From Veronia pacifica (GTDB lineage: Bacteria > Pseudomonadota > Gammaproteobacteria > Enterobacterales > Vibrionaceae): a DNA stretch of 64,000 nucleotides. The notes beneath the pieces were generated by a model, which had not been told where the DNA came from, did not search any database, and saw only the letters and a program-made list of their open reading frames with translations. The DNA is taken from assembly GCF_001707825.1 (NCBI RefSeq), contig NZ_LYBM01000001.1, positions 276,052-340,051 on the forward strand, given 5' to 3'. Of this stretch, positions 37,401-46,912 are shown piece by piece (within the stretch, counting starts at the first letter, position 1; each line of letters starts with the position of its first letter). The position numbers and the translations under genes are program-made.

Positions 37401-38933
37401 TTACTTTTCCTTTATCCACGTCGTGTTTGCAAGGTTTCCAACTTCCTTCCAATCGACATAGAAGCTTCTTTTCGCAACAGCTTTTCCGTAAACAGAGTCC
37501 TGAAACTTGGTGTACTTACGACCTTCGGACGTCGTTCCTCGCTTTGCTAACACCTGTCCGGGGAATAACTTCACTCTTATGAGAAACTTTGAGCGGTGAA
37601 CAGCTGAAGGTTTCATCGCAAACACAGCAGTAAGCGATGGCTTCTGATTTCGGCTAAATCCGTTTGTGTAATAATACGGATTGAAAGCATAGCGAGTATG
37701 TCCGGCAAAACTACACCCGCCATGTGTCGGTCTTTTCATTGTATCGCAGCCATAAGATTCTGAATCTCTATCAATCAGCCAGGTTGCACGTCGATAAGTA
37801 GACTGGTCAGCAACATCGTAGGTTTTCTTGGAATAAGAGACACTCGATGAATCTGTGTGAGAAAAGCTGGTCTGAGTGTTTCCGCTAGCGCCTAATGTCG
37901 CTGAGAGACTGGCGTTAAAAGTACCTGTACAGCCAGGAGACATACTGATAGTACACCCGACAGAAACGCCTGCAGATGCGGTGGCGCTGGCATTCCAACC
38001 CAATGAATGGGAAACACCGACTTCAAGGCTATCCGATTCGCTATAAGATGTCTCTCTGTCTATATTGACTGGCAGTGAACTCCACAATCTGACATTCTTA
38101 TCCCAGGAAAAGATACTGATATTACTTTTTTCAATAAATGGACTGATCAGTCGACCATTTGACCCAACACCTTTCTCTCGAGCAAGCTTACCAGAATAAA
38201 GTCCAGCGCCACCAAATGATGGATTGGTCGTCACACGTACAAAGTTCATTTCAGGCGCGCCGCCCACAGGCTCTGAACGCATAAGCTCTATCTTAAACCT
38301 AAGATGAATGCCTGCTCTATTGGTCTTGCATGGATCAATTTTTGGACCAGTGAAGGAATAATTATCACCTGTCTGACGCCATGAATTCTGCGGACATGAT
38401 AATCGACTATTATGTACGACATAATAAATTGTTTTCGAGTTGGCGTTAAAAGTATCGTACTTCCCGATACTACTTTTTACGTTTTGGTTCCAACCCGCTC
38501 GAGACAATATGGATTGAGTAATATCTCTTCGTTGTTGGCTTGAAATTTCTTTATTCCGCTTGATAACGGCCTTAATATCGCCGCGATTTTGGACGTCAAT
38601 AGAGTCAATATGGACCTCGCCCTTTGCCTCTCTTAGCAAGATCATATTATTTTTACATTCAGGGCCAAGAACAGTAATTTTATTGAATACATGACTCGCC
38701 TTCTTCGTCATACCTTTCGTGCAATCAAAAAGTAAAACATCACCTCGGTTCCGTTTCTTTTTCAACCCTTTAATATCATTGGATTTTAAATTCCTTACAT
38801 TTATATAAATTGTATCTCCAAGTTTTTTTGCTGATAAGTTCTTAGCCAACGGTGTTCTTTGATCATAGTTAGCTGCATATGCGGAAAATGACATACAGAA
38901 AACAATGGGTATAGCCATTATTGTTCTTTTCAT
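37401..38933 (-). CDS. Secreted protein, putative leukocidin-like beta-barrel pore-forming toxin
   Basis: 510 residues with a signal peptide (MKRTIMAIPIVFCMSFSAYA) and AAGGATTGA upstream. Residues about 310-390 form a long Ser/Thr/Ala/Gly-rich alternating stretch (SHSLGWNASATASAGVSVG ... LSATLGASGNTQTSFSHT), like the membrane-inserting hairpin of leukocidin/hemolysin toxins. A later YYYTNGFSRNQKPSLTAVF then RSKFLIRVKL resembles their rim region (GFxPxF...SxFxI). Several cysteines suggest extracellular folding. Isolated beside a long AT-rich desert. Toxin activity is inference. Confidence 0.55.
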   Translation of the reverse strand: MKRTIMAIPIVFCMSFSAYAANYDQRTPLAKNLSAKKLGDTIYINVRNLKSNDIKGLKKKRNRGDVLLFDCTKGMTKKASHVFNKITVLGPECKNNMILLREAKGEVHIDSIDVQNRGDIKAVIKRNKEISSQQRRDITQSILSRAGWNQNVKSSIGKYDTFNANSKTIYYVVHNSRLSCPQNSWRQTGDNYSFTGPKIDPCKTNRAGIHLRFKIELMRSEPVGGAPEMNFVRVTTNPSFGGAGLYSGKLAREKGVGSNGRLISPFIEKSNISIFSWDKNVRLWSSLPVNIDRETSYSESDSLEVGVSHSLGWNASATASAGVSVGCTISMSPGCTGTFNASLSATLGASGNTQTSFSHTDSSSVSYSKKTYDVADQSTYRRATWLIDRDSESYGCDTMKRPTHGGCSFAGHTRYAFNPYYYTNGFSRNQKPSLTAVFAMKPSAVHRSKFLIRVKLFPGQVLAKRGTTSEGRKYTKFQDSVYGKAVAKRSFYVDWKEVGNLANTTWIKEK

Positions 38934-40468
38934 TTCTCAATCCTTAGATTTATATTTAGCGTTCACCTATATAAGTATTTATCACTGCCTTAGTAAAATA
39001 AATTTAGTACTGCTTTGATAAATACCTTTATCCCAAAAAATCTTATTTTGGGAATCTTAATTAGTAATTGTTAATGTTCTACAATCGCTAAAACCATCTT
39101 TTATTTTACATGCCCCTTATTTATAAGGGGGAAGGGTTATATAATTAGAAATGGATGATATTTAATAAAAATCGATAATAAATGACACCGTTTTGAACGA
39201 TGATATGAATTCTCTGGTTTTATTAAAAATAATCATAAACTGTAGATAAGTTTATTTAAGTAAACTTAACTAAGCTTGTAGTCTATTTTTTAATTTAATA
39301 AATTTATTATTGTTTACACCTTTTGGAAATTAACTTTACGAATAAAGTATAAAATAAAAATGGATGTTACTTAATATACAATCAAGCTCTTATTTGTGAC
39401 TCATAAATAAAATTAAAGTTTAAATAAAAAGATTTTTCTATAATAAACATGATGATATAAGTTAAATTGCATAAATTTTTAATATAATTAAATTTATCTT
39501 TAATTTCAATAGCATTAGAACCATCTATCATTTAAAAAACTATTAGAACTATCACTTTAAAATTGTGAACAAAAAAAATTAATATTGTATTTTCTTTTGT
39601 CTACAATGATATTTTTGAAGTGAGTCACTTTTTCGATAGAGATAAAGTACTGAAGTTCAGTAATTTATCATAAATTTAATTATTATATTATTATTCTTGC
39701 AGATATTGTGGATGATGACTATTGATACGCCCTTTTAAAACAATACCTCTTATTTCCGACCTTATATAACACTCAGTTGCCTGTTACCCAAAGACAACCA
39801 AGAATCAAACGAAAAAAAACGATTAATTAACTTACTAAGTATGAGGTTAAAAAAATATTCTTTGACTTTGGCGCAATAAAAATTGATGAAAAAGAGAATA
39901 TGATCTTGGGGAAGAGAATAAATCAAGGTCATCATTTTCCATTAGAAAAACGCTATTAAATATAATAGAGAAAATATGAAATTTATTTTATAATTTCAAT
40001 GACTTGGTTATCAATGACTTGGTTATCAATGACTTGGTTATCAAAGATTAATAGGGCGTATACGAGGATGTGAGTGATTTTATTCCTGACATGAATCAAC
40101 CAGCCATAGGCGAATGTTAAACCGCAAATATTTCCCCCGCTTCTTGGGTTTATTACATGTAATATTGAAATGCTCATCACACATCACACATCACACATCA
40201 CAAGAGATCACGCGTTGTGTTACAAGCGAGTCTGTGTTGATTCGTTAAATGCAATTGCCTATGTTCATTTTCTTCGCACTGTTATTAACCTGATATTCAA
40301 TCTGGATATCATCAGGAATTGGGGCATTGGTGTCGATTGTGTGTTTTGAGATCGTTGCCACATTGCTGTAGGTATTCGGTATCCAGTTAATTTAGTAGTC
40401 TCTACTAATACTCATTGTGCGCTAAAACCTGAATTCGATAACACCTGTTTAAAAAGACGATAAAGACT
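38934..40468. other. 1.5-kb AT-rich desert with two short tandem repeats
   Basis: Extremely AT-rich from 38940 to 39990, with no gene. At 39996-40044 TCAATGACTTGGTTA is repeated three times plus TCAA; at 40175-40202 CATCACA is repeated four times. A minus frame of 65 codons (39983-40180) merely translates the first repeat. The AT-rich part probably includes the promoter of the toxin-like gene, possibly H-NS bound. Confidence 0.7.
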
Positions 40469-40819
40469 ATGTTTTCTCGATTGGTAGTACACTTTGTCTG
40501 CTATTTGATGTTGCTTGTTGTTGCGATAAGCACGACGTCTTTTGCTATTGGCGAGTTTCAGTCTCACAATCCCTTTGCGGCTATCGAGTTAGAACACGGT
40601 CATTCGCACATATACTCCCACGGCCATGGTGAGGACTTAGAACATCCATTCCATCATGATGCCAGCAATCACTCACACGATAACGCCCATTTCAACGTTA
40701 GCCGTGTGCTGGCGGTAACCTCTTTATCCGCAACCCAATTAATTGTTACAGCTATCGGATTACCCATCCATACCCCTTTCCAAATAGAGCGTCCTCCGAA
40801 AGTGCCATTGTGTGCTTAA
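40469..40819 (+). CDS. His-rich exported or membrane protein
   Basis: 116 residues. An N-terminal helix (LVVHFVCYLMLLVVAIS), a His-rich middle (ELEHGHSHIYSHGHGEDLEH and HHDASNHSHD) and a second hydrophobic segment. The His clusters point to divalent metal binding. First gene of a three-gene operon with HupE/UreJ-like and anchor proteins. Family otherwise unknown. Confidence 0.65.
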   Translation: MFSRLVVHFVCYLMLLVVAISTTSFAIGEFQSHNPFAAIELEHGHSHIYSHGHGEDLEHPFHHDASNHSHDNAHFNVSRVLAVTSLSATQLIVTAIGLPIHTPFQIERPPKVPLCA

Positions 40820-40874
40820 TATCTATTACGCTGAATACATAGAGATAAAATCACTCAAAAAATACGGAGTTTTT

Positions 40875-41618
40875 ATGATGTTACTTTCTTCAAGGGAAGG
40901 AAGCTTGCTACCTATTGGGGCAGGAAACCATGTTAGAAAGGTACTTTTTCTAATAGGAATTACCTTGTTAACTGTAATGAGCACAGATGCGCTTGCACAT
41001 GCTGTCGCTCAAGGTGACAAAGGCTATATTCAGGAAATCACAGGTACCAACATTATCGCGTTTGTTTACTTGGGCGCCAAACATATGGTGACTGGGTATG
41101 ACCATATCCTATTCCTGTTAGGGGTTATTTTCTTTCTTTATAAACTCAGGCACGTGGCGTTGTACGTCAGCCTGTTTGCCCTTGGGCATTCAACAACCAT
41201 GCTTTTGGGCGTGTACTTCAACATTGGCATTAACAGCTACATTATTGATGCCATAATCGGGCTTTCAGTGGTCTACAAAGCCATGGATAACCTCGGTGCT
41301 TTTCAGCGTTGGTTCGGGTTTCAACCTAATACCAAGTTGGCGACGCTGTTATTCGGTCTCTGTCATGGTTTTGGCCTTTCCTCGAAAATTATCGAGTACG
41401 ACATTTCTCCTGACGGTTTAGTCCCAAACCTATTTGCATTCAACATTGGTGTTGAGATCGGCCAGATACTGGCACTTTGCGTCATGTTGATTGTGATGGG
41501 TTTTTGGAGGCGACACAGGCATTTTTATCGCCACGCTTATACTGCCAACGTCGTTATGATCAGCTTTGGTTTCATGCTCATTGGTTATCAGTTAACGGGC
41601 TATGTGGTTACCCAGTAA
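40875..41618 (+). CDS. HupE/UreJ-family membrane protein
   Basis: 247 residues from the ATG at 40875, chosen because ACGGAG precedes it. Hydrophobic with six or more helices. HupE/UreJ_2 marks: FVYLGAKHMVTGYDHILFLL, LGHSTTMLLGVYF, LLFGLCHGFGLSSKI, FNIGVEIGQ. The His/Asp residues in membrane helices fit metal (nickel, cobalt or similar) permease roles proposed for the family. Pairs with the His-rich gene upstream and the anchor protein downstream. Confidence 0.82.
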   Translation: MMLLSSREGSLLPIGAGNHVRKVLFLIGITLLTVMSTDALAHAVAQGDKGYIQEITGTNIIAFVYLGAKHMVTGYDHILFLLGVIFFLYKLRHVALYVSLFALGHSTTMLLGVYFNIGINSYIIDAIIGLSVVYKAMDNLGAFQRWFGFQPNTKLATLLFGLCHGFGLSSKIIEYDISPDGLVPNLFAFNIGVEIGQILALCVMLIVMGFWRRHRHFYRHAYTANVVMISFGFMLIGYQLTGYVVTQ

Positions 41619-41634
41619 TTAAAAGGATTGAATT

Positions 41635-42489
41635 ATGTATAACTCTGATAAGCCTAGCCGCGAGGAACTGCCAACCACGAAGCAGTTGGTACGATCGACC
41701 ATTCTCGCTTTCGTCGCAGCTATTATTATTCTCGTTACTGTCATTTTTCCGGCCGAGTATGGCATTGATCCTACAGGGATTGGTAAGGTTACCGGCTTAA
41801 CTGAAATGGGTGAAATAAAGGAGCAGTTAGCGCAAGAAGCCGCTGAAGATAAAGCCGCTACAAAAACTGCCGTGATTGTTGAAAGTGCCGTGCCAGTCGC
41901 TGTTGAAGATAATGCCACCACTAAAACGGCTATGATTGAAGAAAACGCGGTGCCAGTTGCTGTTGAAGATACCACCACTAAAACGGCCGTGATTGTTGAA
42001 AATGCGGTGCCAGTCGCTGATGAGGATAATGCCACCACTAAAACAGCCATGATTGTTGAAAATACTGTGCCAGTCGCTGTTGAAGCACCGCCTACACCTA
42101 TAATCACAATCCAACAGTCAGAACCTGTTGTCCACCCTGCACCACTACAGGAGGCAAAAGATCAAGCTAAACCAGTATGGAGAGACACTATTTTGCTCTC
42201 TCTGGAACCAGGACAGGGTGCCGAAGTAAAACTCGTGATGCAGAAAGGGCAAACAGCAACGTTTGAGTGGAAATCCAAGGGTGGGCCAGTTAATTACGAC
42301 ACCCATGGTAACGGTGATGGACGTTCTATCAGCTATGAAAAAGGCCGTGGCGTTCCCAATGACGAAGGAGAGCTAGTTGCTGCTTTTACCGGGAATCACG
42401 GGTGGTTTTTTCGAAATCGCAACGACCAAACTGTTATTGTTACTCTCAAAACAGATGGTGAATATGCGAGAATGAAACGCATGCTATAA
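41635..42489 (+). CDS. Transmembrane anchor protein with tandem repeats
   Basis: 284 residues with AAAGGATTGA upstream. One N-terminal membrane helix (ILAFVAAIIILVTVIF). Residues about 70-150 are four copies of a 19-20-residue unit (NATTKTAMIVENAVPVAVED-type), seen in DNA at 41845-42085 as 57-60-base repeats. The C-terminal domain is compact with GQTATFEWKSKGGPVNYDTH and NHGWFFRNRNDQTVIVTL. Such anchors are found beside HupE/UreJ proteins. Repeat number is likely variable. Confidence 0.75.
   Translation: MYNSDKPSREELPTTKQLVRSTILAFVAAIIILVTVIFPAEYGIDPTGIGKVTGLTEMGEIKEQLAQEAAEDKAATKTAVIVESAVPVAVEDNATTKTAMIEENAVPVAVEDTTTKTAVIVENAVPVADEDNATTKTAMIVENTVPVAVEAPPTPIITIQQSEPVVHPAPLQEAKDQAKPVWRDTILLSLEPGQGAEVKLVMQKGQTATFEWKSKGGPVNYDTHGNGDGRSISYEKGRGVPNDEGELVAAFTGNHGWFFRNRNDQTVIVTLKTDGEYARMKRML
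41845..42085 (+). repeat. Tandem repeat within the anchor-protein gene
   Basis: Four direct copies of about 57-60 bases (gataatgccaccactaaaac-type units), one copy three bases shorter. In frame throughout, so length changes keep the protein open. Confidence 0.85.
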
Positions 42490-42494
42490 CGAGT

Positions 42495-42524
42495 CCCCTC
42501 TGTTAATTCAGGGGGTATTTTTTT
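42495..42524 (+). terminator. Terminator of the His-rich/HupE/anchor operon
   Basis: CCCCT / AGGGG(G) stem with a ten-base loop followed by TATTTTTTT, seven bases past the stop codon. Confidence 0.75.
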
Positions 42525-42730
42525 GAATACGTCCCCTAAATTTCTTTTGTCCGTAAACATCAATGCTTGGGCTTAATTGTCAGCTTGATTTTGTCCAACT
42601 TTTCGCCAGCTCACCCGAGTAGGCGTAATTCGAACCTGAGGAGAGTGACAACCTACCCTTAATCAACTCCGATAATTTTTTTAGGGGTTGAGTTGCGTTT
42701 ATGGCGAAGGTTTCAATGTTTATGCCCGCT

Positions 42731-42860
42731 CAGCATTTTGAAAAACTTTTATATGCGAGAGGCTCGGGGTGTATAGATGATCGCAAGTTTCACCCATGAA
42801 TTTAATTGAACAAATCGCAGGAATTATATTGGACGCTTTGGGGATTATTAACGTGTTATG
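42731..42860 (+). repeat. Dispersed repeat, copy B
   Basis: Shares GCGAGAGGCTCGGGGTGTA, GATCGCAAGTTTCACCCATG, and TTGAACAAATCGCAGGAATT then GGACGCTTTGGGG with copies A, C and D. Ends at GTGTTATG, where similarity stops. About 110 bases further is the HAD gene. Confidence 0.7.
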
Positions 42861-42970
42861 TAAAGGAATTAACGTGATCGTATGAGCGAAGCACGACCAA
42901 ACAGAACATAAGAATACTGAACGACGACAAGGATGGAAAAACTGACCGCTGACAGAATAAGGAGATCGAC

Positions 42971-43657
42971 ATGCGCTTACAACATACCCCCTCTGCGCCA
43001 CCCAACTATGCAGTACTCCTTTGGGATAACGACGGTGTGCTTGTCGATACCGAACGTTTACACTTTCAGTCCACTCGTGATGTGTTCGCGCAGGCAGGGA
43101 TTGATCTCACCATACAACACTACATCGATTACTTTTTGAAACGCTCCGGCGGGACCTCTACGTTTGCTGCAGCTCACGGCCTGAGCGAGGCAGACATTGC
43201 TGCGATAAAACGTGCCCGTAACGCACGATACCTACATTTGCTTGAGAGTGAACCCATCACCATATCCGGTGTTCGCGAAACGCTTTTGGCGTTGCGTCCC
43301 CACTTTGTCATGGGGATCGTAACAAGTTCTCGTCGTCAACACCTCGAAGCCATGCACCAACGTACGGGACTGCTCGCGTTTTTTGACTTTATCGTGGCGC
43401 GTGAGGACTACAAACACAGTAAACCTGCGCCTGATCCCTATCTCTCTGCGATCGACCACAGCGGGATTGCGGCAGGCAGATGTCTTGCCATCGAAGACGC
43501 GCCACGAGGTGTAACGGCTGCCCGGGCAGCAAAGCTTGATTGCTGGGTCATTCCGACAGCGCTTACCGGTCAGGCAACCTTCACAGACGCGACGCGAATC
43601 CTCGACCGTATTACTGATGTTGAATCGCTGCTCAGACCCAAAACCCTCACTGAATAG
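42971..43657 (+). CDS. HAD-superfamily hydrolase (beta-phosphoglucomutase-like)
   Basis: 228 residues with AAGGAG upstream. Motif I LLWDNDGVLVDTE, a helical cap, motif II IVTSSRR, motif III lysine in HSKPAPDPYL, and motif IV CLAIEDAPRGVTAA. These give phosphatase or phosphomutase activity on small phosphorylated compounds. Follows repeat B. Confidence 0.87.
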   Translation: MRLQHTPSAPPNYAVLLWDNDGVLVDTERLHFQSTRDVFAQAGIDLTIQHYIDYFLKRSGGTSTFAAAHGLSEADIAAIKRARNARYLHLLESEPITISGVRETLLALRPHFVMGIVTSSRRQHLEAMHQRTGLLAFFDFIVAREDYKHSKPAPDPYLSAIDHSGIAAGRCLAIEDAPRGVTAARAAKLDCWVIPTALTGQATFTDATRILDRITDVESLLRPKTLTE

Positions 43658-44079
43658 CGACTAGCTTTGTAAGCTCCTTTGAGACAATTTGATCAGACTC
43701 GGCCTATCTAAGACGTCTTAATTTGTTCCAAGAGCTACCAATTTCTCTGAGATTTGTCTATGAAGGTTGACAGGGCCATTGTCGCTATTTCCTCTTGGGA
43801 GTTGAAAATAACAACACTAACAGATACCTATGAGTGGGGATGTGTGCGTTCAACCTTCTTTAGAACTGGCAAGCTCGGAAAGTGAAATTTTAATGCAACA
43901 TTCGATATGAAAGCATTCTTCTCACAATCCTTTTAACTCTCTCAAACTTTCTCAATTTCCTCGCAAATTTTATCTCGTATGGCTACAAGATAAAAACGTG
44001 ACTAAAGTCACATTTATGCGCATGGTTTTGTAAATCGAGTTCTTAGATCACATCAAAAATAATCACAGTGGTGAATGAA
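43658..44079. other. Non-coding region
   Basis: About 420 bases without a supported gene. Nothing recognised; the promoter of the broken secreted-protein gene should be here. Confidence 0.35.
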
Positions 44080-45339
44080 ATGAAAAGATTTCGGTTATGT
44101 AAGGATACAGCTCTTGTATTGCTGGCAACGGCAGCACTTTGGGGAGGGCAGGCACATGCGCAACAGAAAGACCCCATAAAAGGGCTTGTGACAAAGGGCC
44201 TTCAGTGTGCGAAGAATGGCGTTATTTTGCAGCTGAATGGTCAGGCTATTATCACTGATAACAAGCATTGTGTTGATCTTCGAATGAAGGCTAGGGGCAT
44301 TGAGGTTGACGGCATGACAGTGTCTGTTAGCTGGAAATATCTTGAGCCGACTAAAGGTAATTTCAATTATTCGATGATTGATAAAGCGTTGAGTGCTATG
44401 AGTAATCGAGGCAAAAAAGTTCGCTTGAGAGTCTTTACCGGTGAGTATGCGCCAGATTGGCTGAAGGGCGAAGCGGGGCAATATCTTGGCAAAACGACGG
44501 GTTAAGGAGAAAAGGTCTATCTTGCCAAATTTTGGGTTGAAAGGTATTGGGACAGATATGATCACATGATGAAAAATCTGGCTGCGCGCTATGATGGCTC
44601 AGCGAATAACGGTCGATATCTTTCTGAAGTAGCTATTTCATCATGCGCGATGGAAACAGCAGAAACGCTGTTAATGCCAGGCACAGACGCTAAGGGGCAA
44701 GCAAGACGAACAGCAATGATCAATGCTGGATAAACCGCTCTGGATCATAAGCGCTGCATTCACCGACAGATTATGACTCACACCCGATACTGGAAAAATA
44801 CCTTTTCTATGTTCACGGTGAAACCGTGGGTTGAGGTAACGGGCGCAACAGTTGAAGAATATCGCCCGGACTTTTCGGGCAGAATGGTGTCATTGTGTCA
44901 GGACGCAAACCGACTGGGTTCACTGTGTCGAATTGGTAATACTTCTATAGGCTTAGAAGATTGCTTCTACGACTATGTCAATAATAACCATGCGTTCAAA
45001 AACAACATATTAAAAACTGTTGCACAATCGGGTAATATGCCCTGGGGACAAAGCTGGGTTGTGTCAAAAGCCCTGCCTCCATGGTCAGACAAAGCCGATG
45101 GTTGCGATTACCCAAGGTGTCCTTATCCTGTCGGTTGTGCGGGGACGGCAACACACAATCAATATCTGGGTTATAGCAATGGTGGTTGGACGGGTGTGTT
45201 TGGCGATGTTGCCAAATACGTTGCACACAATGGCTTGACCTCATTCGAACTACCAGAAAACTGGGTGGAGGTTGTACAAGGCTTGTCCGAGACCCAGCTC
45301 AATCGCTTGAAAGAGGCTCAGAATACAATGAAAAAGTAG
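44080..45339 (+). pseudogene. Secreted glycoside-hydrolase-like gene with two in-frame TAA codons
   Basis: One reading frame of 420 codons from ATG 44080 to TAG-type end at 45339, cut by TAA at 44503-44505 and 44731-44733; the frame is otherwise intact with no shift. A signal peptide (MKRFRLCKDTALVLLATAAL..AHA) is followed by GMTVSVSWKYLEPTKGNFNY, and YSMIDKALSAMSNRGKKVRL, typical of a TIM-barrel glycosidase (W-x-x-xEP-x-G-x-F/Y). Both stops could come from CAA glutamine codons. Now probably non-functional, unless read through. Confidence 0.65.
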
Positions 45340-45382
45340 TTGTTTAAGACGCAATGAGTTTATTACTTTTTCGATGTCATAA

Positions 45383-45690
45383 AAGCGCCCCAAATGGGCT
45401 AATGCCAGTCAGTTAAGCTGACTGGCTTTCTTTTTATTGGGGAATTTCTTTGCCTTTGGCTCTACGATCCTCGGGTATGTTCGCTCTTCTCGTATAACAG
45501 GAAGCACATGATGTATCACTTCTTCATGTAAGTGTGTTATTCGTTTAGGAATGGTTCCCGCCGACGCCAACAAGAATCCTAAAATGACATGAATGATGGA
45601 ATGAGCGCAGGTGTTGAAGCTAAGTTGATTAGGGTAGATACCCGGCACGGACTTTGCCATATGAACCATCTGATATCTCATTTAAGATGC
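45383..45690 (-). pseudogene. IS4-family transposase C-terminal remnant
   Basis: Minus strand encodes a 90-residue tail with SFNTCAHSIIHVIL, HHVLPVIREERTYPRIVEP and KKFPNKKKASQLN, the end of IS4-type transposases. The palindrome GCCAGTCAG-TTAAG-CTGACTGGC (45404-45426) lies at the stop codon, as in intact relatives. The rest of the element is missing. Confidence 0.65.
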
Positions 45691-45716
45691 CTGCCCCAGT
45701 TTGCCCATTTAAATTC

Positions 45717-45828
45717 ACAATCAGGTTGTTGTTTCTTGGCGGCTCAAACATGGTTTGCAGCAAAGCTTTATGCGGTAGCTTTTTCAAAAGGTGCTGGCAG
45801 TAAGCCGCGAAAGACATGGAGCAAGGGC
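45717..45828 (+). repeat. Cassette leader repeat, right half
   Basis: GTTGTTGTTTCTTGGCGGCTC through GTGCTGGCAGTAAGCCGCGAAAG; similar to 30090-30229. Directly followed by an attC site. Confidence 0.65.
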
Positions 45829-45895
45829 GAACAAATGCAGCCACAGGGTCAAAAAACTTCTCCTGCATTTTTCACCTGTGCTGGAAGGCGTTATC
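45829..45895 (+). other. attC site, short type
   Basis: GCGAACAAATGCAGCCACAGG, then CACCTGTGCTGGAAGGCGTTATCC. Same family as 30230-30297; the left core GCGAACA is slightly degenerate. Confidence 0.75.
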
Positions 45896-46080
45896 CCCAT
45901 CAATTTTAGAATTTTGAGCCCCAAGGTTTAATCGCCAAATCCCTCTTTTAATAGCCGCAGGTTTGTGTCGAAATCGCTGAACAACCTTTGTTTGCGTTGC
46001 GTGTCTGAAATTCTAATGACGTATTTGAACTCAAATTCAGTTTTTGTTTCTTTGTGGTTTTAAGACGGGTTGCAGCCAAG
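45896..46080 (+). repeat. Cassette leader repeat, left half, in front of an acetyltransferase gene
   Basis: Starts CATCAATTTTAGAATTTTGA straight after the attC core and runs through GCCGCAGGTTTGTGTCGAAATCG to GGTTTTAAGACGGGTTGCAGC. The acetyltransferase ATG follows within ten bases, so the leader probably carries its promoter. Confidence 0.65.
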
Positions 46081-46087
46081 AGGAAAT

Positions 46088-46561
46088 ATGGAAATCTCAC
46101 TATTAGCGGAACATCGTCAGCATGCATCAGTGATTGCAAACTGGTACTTCGATGAATGGGCTTCAAAAGTTCCAAACGTCACTATTGAAATGGTGCAGAA
46201 TGATATCGACCTCAAAGCGTCAAATACTAAGATTCCATGCAGTTTAGTTGCCCATGAAAATGGCGAGCTTGTCGGTACACTAGAGCTCAAAATCCGTGAA
46301 AACAAGCAGCACCCAGAATATGAACATTGGATAGGGGGTGTTTATGTCCCAACACCAAAGCGGGGGAGGGGAATAGCGAAGGCGTTAATATGCAAGTCAA
46401 AAGAGACTGCAATTGATAATGGTGTGTCTTGTCTTTACCTGCAATGCGAAAGCCATAACGTTGGTTTGTATACAAGGTTGGGTTTTAGACCGTTGCATCA
46501 ATCAGATAGTAATAATATTCAGACAACAATAATGTGTATTGACCTGTTCCCTAAAAACTAG
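46088..46561 (+). CDS. GNAT acetyltransferase (gene cassette)
   Basis: 157 residues from the ATG at 46088 with AGAGGAA upstream. HRQHASVIANWYFDEWASK at the start, then LVGTLELKIRENKQHPEYEH, the loop VYVPTPKRGRGIAKALICKS, and HNVGLYTRLGFRPL. Related to integron acetyltransferases. A damaged paralogue fragment is at 57758-57975. Confidence 0.82.
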   Translation: MEISLLAEHRQHASVIANWYFDEWASKVPNVTIEMVQNDIDLKASNTKIPCSLVAHENGELVGTLELKIRENKQHPEYEHWIGGVYVPTPKRGRGIAKALICKSKETAIDNGVSCLYLQCESHNVGLYTRLGFRPLHQSDSNNIQTTIMCIDLFPKN

Positions 46562-46912
46562 ACCTTACCCAAAAAGCATGAGTATTTATTAGTTTAGCTA
46601 TCCAGTAATTACCCTAGCCAACTCATTTTTGTCCAAATTTAAGCTAGTTCAAAATTGCCCATCAAAGTGTCTAACTGAAATGTGTCTATCAAGTCGATAG
46701 CTAATCAGTGAGAAGATACCTCCGGAACCCATGGTGCGATTCACAACTGTCGTATCGGCCAAAATAGCAGAGGAGGAAGGCACGTTGATGCTAAGTAGCA
46801 GTGATTATCGGCACTGCCAAAAAGCATTATTTCATGATGACCGAAGGCATCCGCAGTTATAGCCAAACAAGCTACGGACGGGCAATTCAGGTCGTTTGGG
46901 TTTGTATCAAAG
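46562..46912. other. Non-coding region
   Basis: About 350 bases. A minus frame (46741-46929) of 62 codons overlaps the hydrolase end and has no motif. No attC recognised after the acetyltransferase gene. Confidence 0.35.

Noticed and set aside
39983..40180. 65-codon minus frame ending in a repeated NQVID peptide
   Set aside because: The peptide repeat is only the translation of the 15-base tandem repeat; no ribosome site or family.
40175..40202. Possible CRISPR-like repeat (CATCACA x4)
   Set aside because: Seven-base direct repeats without spacers; a simple microsatellite.
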